A stretch of DNA of 27,908 nt from a bacterium (GTDB lineage: Bacteria > CSSED10-310 > JAJRTK01): assembly GCA_024278345.1 (NCBI GenBank), contig JAJRTK010000313.1, positions 1-27,908 of the forward strand, written 5' to 3'. The notes below the pieces were generated by a model, which worked only from the letters and a program-made list of their open reading frames with translations, made no database searches and was not told the DNA's origin. How positions within the stretch are numbered: position 1 is the stretch's first letter; each line of letters starts with the position of its first letter. Both the position numbers and the translations under genes were made by a program. Below, one piece after another: positions 1 through 8,012 of this stretch.

Positions 1-27
1 AGAGAGGGTGGCGTGGGAAGCTGGGAG

Positions 28-228
28 GGCCTCGGTCATGGTACCGGCCACGGTGCAGATTTCAGACGCCGCTCCAGGGCTTCCAGCCCTGGAACCCGGC
101 GGAGGCACTGCCTCCGGACCTCCGCTGGGAGCGCCGCTCCCAGACCAACGCCAGGGAGCCAGCTCCCTCGACCCACATCTTTGTGCGCTGCGTGCTTTTT
201 TCGGGTGGCCGGTACCATGACCGAGGCC
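28..228 (+). repeat. Palindrome-rich dispersed repeat, copy R1
   Basis: The unit is bounded by a perfect 24-bp inverted repeat (arms 28-51 and 205-228, inner core CCGGCCAC/GTGGCCGG). Between the arms lie consecutive short palindromes, for example CCAGGGCTTCCAGCCCTGG, GGAGCGCCGCTCC and CAGGGAGCCAGCTCCCT, then a GACCCACAT block. The same order of blocks occurs, reversed, at 23417-23648, and related versions occur at 921-1153 and 26586-26826. No direct target duplication is visible at the ends. The right arm abuts an IS1380-type transposase fragment. Confidence 0.8.
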
Positions 229-561
229 GAAAACCGCATCAAGGAGCAGCAGCTCGATCTTTTCGGGGACCGCCTTTCCAGTACAAGCTTCAATGGCAAT
301 CAATTCCGGGTTTATCTCTCGGCTCTGGCCCATTTATGCATGGTCGATATCAGAGAAGCCCTTCTTCAGGGCACGAAGCTGGCCAAAGCCACAGCCGGAA
401 CCATCCGCCAAAAGCTCATTTCCGTAGCGGGTCAAGTCCGTATATCGTGCCGTCGCATCTTTCTTGCTTTGGACTCCACCTACACCCGCAAGGGCATCTT
501 TTTCACCGTCTACGAACGCCTCATCGACCGCAGCCAACCGGGACCGCTGCTCGTGCGTTGA
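217..561 (+). pseudogene. C-terminal fragment of an IS1380-type transposase
   Basis: The 114 codons from the ATG at 217 encode the C-terminal end of a DDE transposase. The segment TEAENRIKEQQLDLFGDRLS matches the ENRIKE-x-x-LDLFADR motif that I know from the IS1380 family. It is followed by the usual N-Q-F-R, LAKATAGTIRQKL and V-R-I-S-C-R-R motifs. Full transposases of this family are about 400-470 residues, so the catalytic front part is missing. The fragment begins exactly where the palindromic repeat R1 ends, so the ATG at 217 lies in the repeat arm and is probably not a natural start. It is a decayed mobile element and not a functional gene. The family assignment is from memory of motifs; a search against ISfinder would settle it. 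Confidence 0.75.
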
Positions 562-760
562 GAGATACACATACGGATGTCCGGAAGGTAGGTTCATCCC
601 GACTGTCCCACTTTTGGTGTGTCAAAAATCGCTCAATTTGAGCCCAATTTACCCGTTTTTTACCCATTTTTTCGCTACCCTTCCTTTCAACCTATCCTCC
701 ACTCTCCGCACTTCATTTTTCCACCACTGAATCCCGTTCATGAGATATTCGGGCTAAACT
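562..760 (+). mobile_element. Probable 3' non-coding end of the IS1380-type remnant
   Basis: This AT-richer stretch follows the transposase stop and holds no convincing gene. The segment TTCATGAGATATTCGGGCTA at 737-756 resembles the TCATGAATAATGCGGGCTA-like right ends I know from IS1380 elements, so the IS probably ended near 757. Just beyond, GCGCAAT (763-769) and ATTGCGC (777-783) form a small hairpin. From about 784 to 920 I see nothing assignable. Confidence 0.4.
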
Positions 761-920
761 CCGCGCAATGCGATAAATTGCGCTTAAATATACTTAAACA
801 GCGAAATATGTGGCGATTTGGATTTACCGATAAAGTCTAATACTGAAGATATAAGAAGTTGCAATCTCCAGAAGGGTGTAGATGCTCTTAGTTGGGAAGG
901 AGGGATCGGGGAAGGAAGGG

Positions 921-1153
921 GGCATCCACGCAACGCGGGACAATTCCAGGACTGTGGAACCGCAAGCGCCAACGCCTCGCTATCGCTCGGCGGGTCACGC
1001 CGTGCGTTACCCGAAGGTGGTCCGGGGCCTCCGGCCCCGGTCCCCGGCAGGGCTTTGCCCTGCACCCACCAGGGAGCTCGCTCCCTGGACCCACATTCAT
1101 GTACGACGCGTTGCGTCTTGGTTTTGGCGGGTGTCCCGGCTTACGTTGATACC
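921..1153 (+). repeat. Palindrome-rich dispersed repeat, copy R2
   Basis: The copy starts with GGCATCCACGCAACGCGGGA (921-940) and ends with an imperfect inverted version at 1132-1153 (about 17 of 22 positions pair). Inside are CGGGGCCTCCGGCCCCG, GCAGGGCTTTGCCCTGC and CCAGGGAGCTCGCTCCCTGG palindromes followed by GACCCACAT and TTTTGGCGGGTG. Both the left part and the palindromic core match 26586-26740. The remaining stretch, 1154-1401, contains no gene I can support. Confidence 0.75.
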
Positions 1154-1401
1154 CACTTAAGTGCCAGCGGATCATCCTGCCGGGCATTCTCGGTTCCAAA
1201 CCGGCGACCCTTGGCATCGAACAGAGTCTCGTGGCGAAGGGGGTTGACCTCGGTAGCTTCTTCTGCCACGGTCGATGGCGGGCCGGTGACAAGAGGCAAA
1301 TCTCTTACGGCTTGGCTAAGGACCGGTCCGTACATGGGAACGAGCAATGGGCCGCGGCTTGGCGGGCCAACGGCCTTCTCCTTCGGCTGGAGAACAGCAG
1401 C

Positions 1402-1905
1402 CTATAAAGCGGAGGCCGCACTCCGATCCCGGTAGTGCTTCCAATGGCGCTGGTCATCGCTGGGAGCTCTTTCTCCGGCCAGGATGAGGCGGCTTTCCAG
1501 GGAGTGCCCCGCCGGCACGATAGCCACCAAGGGCGATTGAGGAGTGCCGTTGATGATCACTTCAAGCCGAAGTTCGGCGTGGGAGGCAGAAAGTTCCTGA
1601 AGGGAGCCATAGAGCTCCGGTGATGAGCCGTCTTCGAACTTGCCCGCTCCAAGCTCGACACCAAATTTTCCCCTGGCAATGTTGACCGACCGAGGGGCCT
1701 CCCGACCAAGTTCCTTGTTCCCCACTTCATCGAGATACCGAAAACCGAGGGAAAACTGGCCGTGGAGAGGGACGCCCTGGGCATTCTCCGCCATGCCGGA
1801 ATAATGGATCGTGTTGGGATAGGGAGAAGTCTCACTCCAGGCCGGTAAAGGAAGGCACAAAGCCAAGACCGTGGTCGTGACAAAAGAAATGGCGATTTTT
1901 TTCAC
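1402..1905 (-). CDS. Short exported protein of the 'I-x-Y-S/Q-G-x-L' phage-tail/collagen-associated N-domain type
   Basis: The predicted 167-residue protein starts at a GTG (1905) that opens a classic signal peptide: KK, a hydrophobic stretch to about residue 20, then PAWS before the likely cleavage near residue 24. An earlier ATG at 1950 is possible, but it would put charged sequence in front of the signal and would lie on the putative -10 box. The mature part begins with NTIHYSGMAENAQGVPLHGQ and continues with FSLGFRYLDEVGNKELG. In my experience this pattern (IxYxG-L-x-x-x-G-x-P-x-x-G-x-x-x-x-x-F-x-L-Y-D) is common in secreted proteins of Deltaproteobacteria and Acidobacteria, often in front of adhesin or trimerisation domains. 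Here nothing follows it, so the protein may be truncated. Function unknown. Confidence 0.6.
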   Translation of the reverse strand: MKKIAISFVTTTVLALCLPLPAWSETSPYPNTIHYSGMAENAQGVPLHGQFSLGFRYLDEVGNKELGREAPRSVNIARGKFGVELGAGKFEDGSSPELYGSLQELSASHAELRLEVIINGTPQSPLVAIVPAGHSLESRLILAGERAPSDDQRHWKHYRDRSAASAL

Positions 1906-1948
1906 TTGGCGATTCCCGGGAAAGCTGTTACGTGGAGAATAAAATCCC

Positions 1949-1954
1949 ATTATA
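1949..1954 (-). promoter_or_regulatory. Putative -10 box (TATAAT) for the exported protein
   Basis: The minus strand reads GGGAGTATAATGGG, with a perfect TATAAT 44 bases upstream of the GTG start at 1905. The only -35-like hexamer, TTGTCA (1980-1975), is 20 bases away, which is longer than optimal. Support comes from the match alone. Confidence 0.35.
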
Positions 1955-2166
1955 CTCCCAAAGCTCAAGCCTCTTGACAACTCTTTGCGGGGCATGTTCT
2001 TCTCGGGAGCCGGAATTCTACGGTTTTCCGAAGGAAATCGGGCAAGATCCCGATCCATCGTGCCGCGCCGGGCGCGAGTTCCCCCCGTCCGCCGCTATTC
2101 GCCATTGTCGCCGCTCTCGCTATCCACTGCCCTCAGACCGAAGCCCCACCCCCGAATCTCCCCCTG

Positions 2167-2271
2167 TAGCCAACCACCCTGCTGAAACTTACGATGACTG
2201 CCCAGCCGATTGAGCCAAACCTAAATTTGTAGAACTATAGCCAACCACCCTGCTGAAACTTACGATGACTG
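2167..2271 (+). repeat. 34-bp direct repeat duplicating the start of the ABC ATPase gene
   Basis: Identical 34-base copies lie at 2167-2200 and 2238-2271, each ending in ACTTACGATGACTG. The second contains the ATG of the ATPase gene. The first supplies an ATG at 2194 that opens a 12-codon reading frame (MTAQPIEPNLNL, stop TAG at 2230-2232). The start of this peptide resembles the ATPase start MTVAIECRQL, so the segment looks like a decayed tandem duplication of about 71 bases. No strong Shine-Dalgarno precedes either ATG. The rest of 1955-2166 shows no gene. Confidence 0.8.
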
Positions 2272-3266
2272 TAGCCATTGAGTGCCGTCAACTTGCCAAG
2301 AACTTCCGCACCTATCTCAAGAAGCCGGGTTTTTGGGGATCTCTTCGCTCATTCGCCAAGCGGGAGTACCGGATCAACCCCGCGGTGAGTTCGTTCGATC
2401 TGGTGCTCCAAAAAGGCGAATTTGTGGGGCTCCTTGGCCCCAACGGTGCCGGGAAGACAACTCTCATCAAGATGCTGACGGGCATCATTATGCCTTCGGG
2501 CGGCGAGGCCCGTGTCCTGGGTTACGAACCCTTCCGGCGCCACCGATCCTTCCGAAAGCGGATCGCCTTGGTGATGGGCCAGAAGTCCCAACTGTGGTGG
2601 GATATTCCGGCCATGGATTCCCTGCTTCTGCTCCAAAAGTATTACGAAGTCCAGGAGGCTCCTTTCCGAAGGCGAGTCTCCGAGTTGAGCGAGCTTCTTG
2701 GCGTCCGCGATCAACTTGAGGTCCACGTCCGGAAACTCTCCTTGGGCGAACGGATGAAAATGGAGCTTATGGCCTGTTTACTCCACGAACCGGACGTGAT
2801 CTTCCTGGACGAGCCCACCATTGGCCTTGACCTTGTGGCTCAAGAAAACATCCGGACTTTTTTGGCCCGCTACCAGCAGCGGCGGGGCACAACCATCGTG
2901 CTGACCTCCCACTACATGGCGGACGTGGAAGCTCTTTGCGAAAGGATCGTCCTGATTTTAGAGGGCAGGAAGCGGTTCGACGGGTCCAAATCGGAATTTG
3001 AGGGCCTGCTGGGCAAAGAGAAGTTCGTCACTTTCCGCTTCAAGGAACCGCCCGATCAATCCAACGCCCTGTGGAGCAGCCTCGATGCCCACTGGCAAGA
3101 AGGGGGAACCAAGGTGGAGCTTCGGATCGCCGAGGAAGAGCTTCGCTCCGCCACCATCGAGATCTTGACCCGATTCCCCGTGGTAGACTTTCAGACCGAA
3201 AAACTTCCCGTGGAGCGGGTCATGGGAACGCTTCTCCACCGCCCCGAGCTCTTGCCGGAGGGTTGA
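2265..3266 (+). CDS. ABC exporter ATP-binding subunit (COG4586 type)
   Basis: This 333-residue ATPase drives an ABC-2 type exporter with the next two genes. Visible motifs are Walker A GPNGAGKTT (58-66), the Q-loop at VMGQKSQLWW (Q106), the signature LSLGERMK (158-165), Walker B VIFLDEP (178-184) and the switch histidine in LTSHYMAD (H216). The QLWWDIP segment after the Q-loop and the EPTIGLDLVAQENIR segment are characteristic, to my knowledge, of the COG4586 subgroup that pairs with COG4587 and COG3694 permeases; cyanobacterial members export viologens. The residues after about 235 form a short accessory domain. The stop is 1 base before the next start, indicating an operon. The start at 2265 lies inside a duplicated 34-bp segment and lacks a clear ribosome site. 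The substrate is unknown. Confidence 0.93.
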   Translation: MTVAIECRQLAKNFRTYLKKPGFWGSLRSFAKREYRINPAVSSFDLVLQKGEFVGLLGPNGAGKTTLIKMLTGIIMPSGGEARVLGYEPFRRHRSFRKRIALVMGQKSQLWWDIPAMDSLLLLQKYYEVQEAPFRRRVSELSELLGVRDQLEVHVRKLSLGERMKMELMACLLHEPDVIFLDEPTIGLDLVAQENIRTFLARYQQRRGTTIVLTSHYMADVEALCERIVLILEGRKRFDGSKSEFEGLLGKEKFVTFRFKEPPDQSNALWSSLDAHWQEGGTKVELRIAEEELRSATIEILTRFPVVDFQTEKLPVERVMGTLLHRPELLPEG

Positions 3267-3267
3267 C

Positions 3268-4083
3268 ATGCTCCGCCGACTTCGAACAGAAGGGGCCAAG
3301 TGGAAGCAGACCCTGGAGATCTCCTGGTCGAACCTCATGGCCTACAAGATGAACTTCCTTTTGCTCATCGTCGGCCCCACCATCGTCTTTTTCTTCGTCA
3401 AGTACAACGTCTGGACCTCTATCTACGCCATGGACGGCGTCGATGACATTCGCGGCTACAATCTGGAGCGGATGCTGGGCTACCAGGTCTGGGTCATGAT
3501 CGTGGGCTTTCTGGCCCAGGGCTACATGGGAACGCGGCTGGCCGAGGACATCCGCCTTGGCCGCATCTCCTCCTATCTGCTCTATCCCTTCGAGTTCTGG
3601 AAGTTCCATACGGCGAAGTTTCTGGCTTTCCAGGTTCTTGAAATCCTTGTGGCGGCTGTGACACTCGGGGCGACTCTTCTCTTGGGGTTGGTGAAGTTAC
3701 CAGAATGGGAGATGCTGGCTGCGGGAGCTCTTTTCAGCTTGCTGGTGGGATTTTTCTGGTTCGCCGTCTCCTACGCAATCGGGCTGGCGGCCTTTTGGCT
3801 GGAGGAAACCTGGGTCTTGCGGGTTCTGTTCATGACGGTGAGCAATTTTCTGTCCGGCGCGGTTCTTCCCTTGGAGATCTTCCCGAGGTGGATACGCACA
3901 TTGCTGGATTACACGCCTTTTCCCTACGTCACCTTCGTGCCGGTGAAGATATTTATGGGCCAAGCCACGGGAAGCCTTTGGGCGGCCAGCGCTAATGTCC
4001 TTCTCTGGACCTTGCTGGCGGGCCTCTTGGCGGGAGCAATCTGGAAGAGGGGAATCACTCTTTACACTGCCGCGGGAATGTGA
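3268..4083 (+). CDS. ABC-2 type permease, COG4587/DUF990-like
   Basis: The 271-residue protein has five to six predicted membrane segments (for example near 30-47, 75-90, 120-142, 148-175, 185-200 and 235-258) and a short basic N terminus. Family landmarks are the cytoplasmic loop EDIRLGRISSYLLYPFEFWK and the segment YTPFPYVTFVPVKIFMGQ, both typical of this permease family (from memory). It starts 1 base after the ATPase stop and should form one half of the membrane channel, with the gene at 4298 as the other half. The start is fixed by the close spacing and by the GGAGGGTTGAC just upstream. Confidence 0.9.
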   Translation: MLRRLRTEGAKWKQTLEISWSNLMAYKMNFLLLIVGPTIVFFFVKYNVWTSIYAMDGVDDIRGYNLERMLGYQVWVMIVGFLAQGYMGTRLAEDIRLGRISSYLLYPFEFWKFHTAKFLAFQVLEILVAAVTLGATLLLGLVKLPEWEMLAAGALFSLLVGFFWFAVSYAIGLAAFWLEETWVLRVLFMTVSNFLSGAVLPLEIFPRWIRTLLDYTPFPYVTFVPVKIFMGQATGSLWAASANVLLWTLLAGLLAGAIWKRGITLYTAAGM

Positions 4084-4149
4084 CCACCTCAAGCTATCCG
4101 AGCGGTGCATCGAAGGGTATGGGGCTCAAAAACCTTTTCCAGGCAAGAA

Positions 4150-4211
4150 TGGGCGAGTGGCGGCGGACGGACTGCCGCCGACGCGAGCGGAAGGCAACCC
4201 AAAGAAAAGAA
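4150..4211 (+). repeat. Dispersed stem-loop repeat between permease genes, copy 1
   Basis: The sequence contains the stem CGGCGG...CCGCCG, then GCGAGCGGAAG and CCAAAGAAAAGAA. The same arrangement recurs at 18101-18152. It splits an otherwise tight ABC operon by a 214-base gap (4084-4297), in which I see no other feature. Confidence 0.65.
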
Positions 4212-4297
4212 CCGCCTTGTACTGGAGTCCCGACCCACAAAAGAAAAACGACTGCCCGTGGAGCCAATCCCTGCTCCCCAAAAACCGAGCCACCGAC

Positions 4298-5086
4298 ATG
4301 AGAATCCTACACTACTTGAGAGTCTACCGGGAGTTCGTGAACACCTCCTTCTCCGAGGCAATGACCTATCGGCTGCATTTCATGCTGCTCATCCTCATGG
4401 ATCTGGCCTTCTACGCGGCAACTCTTGGCAGCGTGAGCTTCATCTATGATCAGGTGGAAACCATCGGCCTTTGGAAGCGGGAAGAGTTTCTTTTTTTCGT
4501 CTCTTTCGTGCTGGCCATCGACCATCTCCACATGACCTTCGTGAGCCCCAACTTTTGGCAGTTTTCCTTCGATCTACGAACGGGGAAGCTGGATTTCGTT
4601 CTGCTCCGGCCCATCGGCGCGATATTCAGCATCTTCTTCCGCACGGTCCGGCCCGCAAGCCTTGTGAACATCGTGGTGCCCTGGGGCTGTATGATTCACT
4701 ATGGAATGGAAGCCGGACTCCCCTCCTGGGGCTGGGTTGCGCTCCCCGCCCTTGTCCTTGCCGGACTCTGCTTGTACGTGAGTCTGGAAATTCTTCTCTC
4801 CATGAGCATGTTCTGGTTTGTGGAGTCCATGGGGATCAACTTCGTCCGGATCCAGTTCCAGCGGATCGCCAGGTGGCCCGATTTCGTGTACGGCTATTAT
4901 GGGCGAAAGCTGTTTACGTTCGTCTTTCCCGTACTTCTTGTGGGAAGCGCGCCCGTGAGGTTTCTTTTCGATCCCACGGATTATTGGCCTCTTGTGGGAC
5001 TGGCGGCGGCCGTGGGAGCGACGTGGCTGCTCACTGGAGTTTTCTTCCGGCTGGGCCTTCGGGCTTACGAGTCGGCATCAAGTTGA
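4298..5086 (+). CDS. ABC-2 type permease, COG3694-like
   Basis: From the ATG at 4298 the protein has 262 residues and about six membrane segments. The open frame extends upstream to 3995, but those codons overlap the previous gene and a repeat and read as non-coding sequence, so the start MRILHYLRVYREFV is preferred; its ribosome site is weak. The loop FDLRTGKLDFVLLRPIGAIF is a landmark of COG3694 permeases and corresponds to the EDIRLGRISSYLLYP loop of its partner. It ends 7 bases from the stop of the convergent kinase gene. With the two preceding genes it forms a complete exporter with an ATPase dimer and a permease heterodimer. Substrate unknown; drug or viologen efflux is known for relatives. 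Confidence 0.88.
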   Translation: MRILHYLRVYREFVNTSFSEAMTYRLHFMLLILMDLAFYAATLGSVSFIYDQVETIGLWKREEFLFFVSFVLAIDHLHMTFVSPNFWQFSFDLRTGKLDFVLLRPIGAIFSIFFRTVRPASLVNIVVPWGCMIHYGMEAGLPSWGWVALPALVLAGLCLYVSLEILLSMSMFWFVESMGINFVRIQFQRIARWPDFVYGYYGRKLFTFVFPVLLVGSAPVRFLFDPTDYWPLVGLAAAVGATWLLTGVFFRLGLRAYESASS

Positions 5087-5093
5087 GAGGGGA

Positions 5094-7946
5094 TCACTCC
5101 AGGAAAGGCGCGTCCATGGCCTCGAGCTCCTGGCTCAGCGCGGCTACGGTCTGGGGCCGCTCCTCCGGGTTCTTGGCGATGCAACGCAGGATCAGCCGAT
5201 CCAATGCCAAAGAGATACTCGCATCAAATTGGCTTGGCGGCGCCGGCTCTTGGAACATGTGCCCGCCGATGACGCTGTCACCGGTGAAGGGAACCTTGCC
5301 ACCTGTAGCCGCCTGATAGATGACAATTCCCAGGGAATAGATGTCAGCCCTGTGATCGACGGGGTTTCCCATGATCTGCTCTGGAGCCATGTAGAGCGGA
5401 GTCCCCTTGATGACCGACGTGCGCGTGGAGCTGGAAGCAAGTTTCGCGATGCCGAAATCCATGATCTTCACCTGGCTCCGCTTGCTCAGCATGATGTTCT
5501 GGGGCTTGATATCCCGGTGGATCAGGCCCTCGTTGTGGGCGTCCTGAAGACCGGCTCCGATCTGGCGAAAAATCGCCTTGAAGTAGCGGCGGATCACTGT
5601 TTGGCGCCGTTTGATAAACCAATCGAGTGTTTCCCCCTCGACATATTCCATGACGATATAAGCATTCTTGCCGCTACTCCCGAAATCGTAAACGGCGACA
5701 ATGTTCGGGTGGTTGAGTTTCGCCGCCAGACGCGCCTCCCGGCGAAAGGCCCGAAGCCCATCGTGAAAATCGGGCATGTCCGCCGGCAACAGCTTGAAGG
5801 CCACCAAACGGTCAAGGGTCAAGTCCTTGGCCAAGTAGACAACCCCCATGCCTCCCCGGCCGATCTCTCTCTCCAAGCGGTATCTCTCACCCGCCACGGC
5901 GCTTGCGGACTCGGAAAGTCCCGGCATGGAAACTCGAGCAGCGTCCGGAGTCGATTCCTTCGATGCAAGAGCAGCCGTCACTTCCTGGAGGTTGCGAAGA
6001 CGCTGAACGGCATCTTTGTAGGCATAGTCCCAGTGGATTACTTTTTTGTAGTACGTAGCCGCCAACGCAGGCTCTCCGATCTCCTCCAGCAAGGTGGCAA
6101 GCTCGTAGCAAGGAGGCGTATTCTCCGGACCTGGCACCCGCTCCGCCAAGAGGCGCTGGTAGCAGGAAACCGCCTCGGTAAGATCGCCCGCACTCCGGTG
6201 AGCAGTCGCTGCAAGCTCCAAGCTCGCCTGGAACCCATCGTCCTCTGGTGAAATAGTCTTAAGAAGCCGCAATGCCTCTTTTGGCCGGCCAGCCTCCTGG
6301 CAGAGTCGAGCCGCCTCCAACAGGTCTCCCGCCGCCTCGTAGCACCGCGCGGCCGCCGCCAGATCTCGGGAAATCTGGTATTGGGCCGCCGCCTCTGTAT
6401 ACCGGCCATCAGCCTCCAGGATGCCAGCGGCTCTTCCCGAATCGCCGGCTTGGAGCGCCAGATCGACGGCTCGCCGGTGTTCTCCGGCCAATTCCAAGAG
6501 ACGCATCGCCTCGTCGGCGCAATCGAGGCCGATCCAGATTTCCGCCGCCTCCACCGGTTTGCCTGCTCTTTCCAGCTCTCTTGCCGCGGCCGCACGGTCT
6601 CCGGACTCCAAAAACTGTTTTGCCCGAAACTCCGCGGCTTCGGAAACGAAGCCCACTCTCTCGTAAGCAGCGGCGGCCTCCCGGCTCAAACCTCCTTCGG
6701 CATAGGTCTGTGCGGCCTCTTCCATGAGCCCCTGTTCCTGGAAAAGATCGCCGGCTTCCCGGTGAAAACCTCCAAGAAGGTAGATCACAGCCGCCTTGTT
6801 CGGCTGGCCCAGCTCCTTGTGGAGTGCGGCCGCCCGGGCGGCTGTAGCTTTGAACTTGGGAAAACTAGAATCCTCTCCCCGAGCCACCATGAGCTTGAGG
6901 CCGAGCTCTAACGCCTCGGCGGCTTGGTCTTTTCGGCCACACCGAAGAAAACTCCGCGCCGCCTCCTGGAAACGCTTCCCGCCTTTGGCGAACTCGCCGG
7001 CCTTGCGGAAGAAGAAAGCCGCTCGCTCGTTTTGGCCCATTTTTTCGTAGATCTCAGCAGCCTGGAACGCTCCTTCCCCGCCAGCTCGCAGAAAAGCCTT
7101 CAATGCCCGCCGCCGCTGGCCTTTTTGGAGATAGTAATCCCCCATCTCTTTCTGGCGATCCGCGACGTGAAGAATTCTGAGCCCCCGAAGATCGGCTCCT
7201 CGCTCGAACCAGATCCTGGCCGCGGCCGCGGTACGACCCGCCGCCAATAGCTTTTGGCTCCGAAGTTGATCGCCCGGATTGATTGCCTCCCCAAACCACC
7301 TTCCCGGGACACCCCAACGAAACCTGAGCCAAACCGCCCGCACCACAATCCCAAAGAAAAAGAGGCCCACAACCGCCACAGCCATCCAGAGCCAGGGAAG
7401 ACCCGCCGCCTCCCCCGGCAACTGCTCCATCCAGGACCTGACCCAGGCCAACCGCTCCGGAGAAGTTCCGAAATCGTAGAGTGCCAGACCGAACAAGAGC
7501 GGGGCCGTCAACAAAACCAAGGTCGATCCGAGGTTCGATCGCCGGCGAGGGCGAACCGACAATGGCTGAGACGCAGGCCATGATCCGCTTCTCGGCTCGC
7601 TCTCCCGCGACCCAGTGTCGGAGCCTGCCGGCCGGGGTTTACCCACGCTAATGGAGCGAGGCCTTTTCCGGGAACGATCCACCGCGACGGGTGGCGGTTG
7701 GCTAGAGACCCGGATTCTGTCGCGAAAATAGACAAAAAAGATCGCCATGAGTCCCAGCCAAACCAGGCCGTCGATGCGATAGTCGCGATAGGCGCGAAGC
7801 AGCTCTGGCAGGGGCCCCCACAGAAGGAGTCTTGCCAAGGGCCCCGACTCCAACAGCCGTTTGGCAGGGGGCAAAGCCGCCAAAATCTCCACCAACTTCA
7901 TTCCAGCCAGGAAGGGAAAAAGGGAACGGAGCGAATCTTTACTCAT
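5094..7946 (-). CDS. Membrane-anchored TPR Ser/Thr protein kinase with C-terminal kinase domain
   Basis: The ATG at 7946 has a good AAGGAG site 11 bases upstream and gives 950 residues; an upstream in-frame ATG (8078) would read through 16-bp non-coding repeats and is rejected. Three membrane segments are seen near 59-76, 139-158 and 183-205, with a basic, proline-rich linker between the first two. Residues about 225-660 are a long array of Ala-rich TPR-like helical hairpins. The Hanks-type kinase occupies about 686-945: glycine loop GRGGMGVVYLAKD from 696, lysine in VAFKLL (718), HRDIKPQN (from 810), DFG (from 830), APEQ. All catalytic residues are intact. The order is the reverse of the common kinase-first/TPR-last layout. 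Signals and substrates are unknown; the FHA protein at 20423 is a possible downstream reader. Confidence 0.93.
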   Translation of the reverse strand: MSKDSLRSLFPFLAGMKLVEILAALPPAKRLLESGPLARLLLWGPLPELLRAYRDYRIDGLVWLGLMAIFFVYFRDRIRVSSQPPPVAVDRSRKRPRSISVGKPRPAGSDTGSRESEPRSGSWPASQPLSVRPRRRSNLGSTLVLLTAPLLFGLALYDFGTSPERLAWVRSWMEQLPGEAAGLPWLWMAVAVVGLFFFGIVVRAVWLRFRWGVPGRWFGEAINPGDQLRSQKLLAAGRTAAAARIWFERGADLRGLRILHVADRQKEMGDYYLQKGQRRRALKAFLRAGGEGAFQAAEIYEKMGQNERAAFFFRKAGEFAKGGKRFQEAARSFLRCGRKDQAAEALELGLKLMVARGEDSSFPKFKATAARAAALHKELGQPNKAAVIYLLGGFHREAGDLFQEQGLMEEAAQTYAEGGLSREAAAAYERVGFVSEAAEFRAKQFLESGDRAAAARELERAGKPVEAAEIWIGLDCADEAMRLLELAGEHRRAVDLALQAGDSGRAAGILEADGRYTEAAAQYQISRDLAAAARCYEAAGDLLEAARLCQEAGRPKEALRLLKTISPEDDGFQASLELAATAHRSAGDLTEAVSCYQRLLAERVPGPENTPPCYELATLLEEIGEPALAATYYKKVIHWDYAYKDAVQRLRNLQEVTAALASKESTPDAARVSMPGLSESASAVAGERYRLEREIGRGGMGVVYLAKDLTLDRLVAFKLLPADMPDFHDGLRAFRREARLAAKLNHPNIVAVYDFGSSGKNAYIVMEYVEGETLDWFIKRRQTVIRRYFKAIFRQIGAGLQDAHNEGLIHRDIKPQNIMLSKRSQVKIMDFGIAKLASSSTRTSVIKGTPLYMAPEQIMGNPVDHRADIYSLGIVIYQAATGGKVPFTGDSVIGGHMFQEPAPPSQFDASISLALDRLILRCIAKNPEERPQTVAALSQELEAMDAPFLE

Positions 7947-7964
7947 TTGCGCCGATACTCCTTC

Positions 7965-8012
7965 CCAAAAATAATAGGTCCCAAAAATAATAGGTCCCAA
8001 AAATAATAGGTC
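7965..8012. repeat. Three exact tandem copies of a 16-bp unit upstream of the kinase gene
   Basis: CCAAAAATAATAGGTC is repeated three times without error (7965-7980, 7981-7996, 7997-8012) and followed by a partial unit. The unit length is not a multiple of three and it lies between the kinase ribosome site and the rest of the intergenic region, so it should be leader or promoter DNA. On the minus strand each unit contains GGGACCTATTAT, which shares GGGACCTAT with the ends of the short transposon at 9818 and 23114. Confidence 0.9.

Noticed and set aside
818-1435. Plus-strand open frame of about 205 codons
   Set aside because: It runs through repeat R2, whose palindromes translate in all frames, and has no ribosome site or recognisable domain.
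4992-6251. Long open frame on the plus strand opposite the kinase gene
   Set aside because: It is antisense to the conserved kinase domain, and its residues show no recognisable family. GC-rich codons on the true strand create it.
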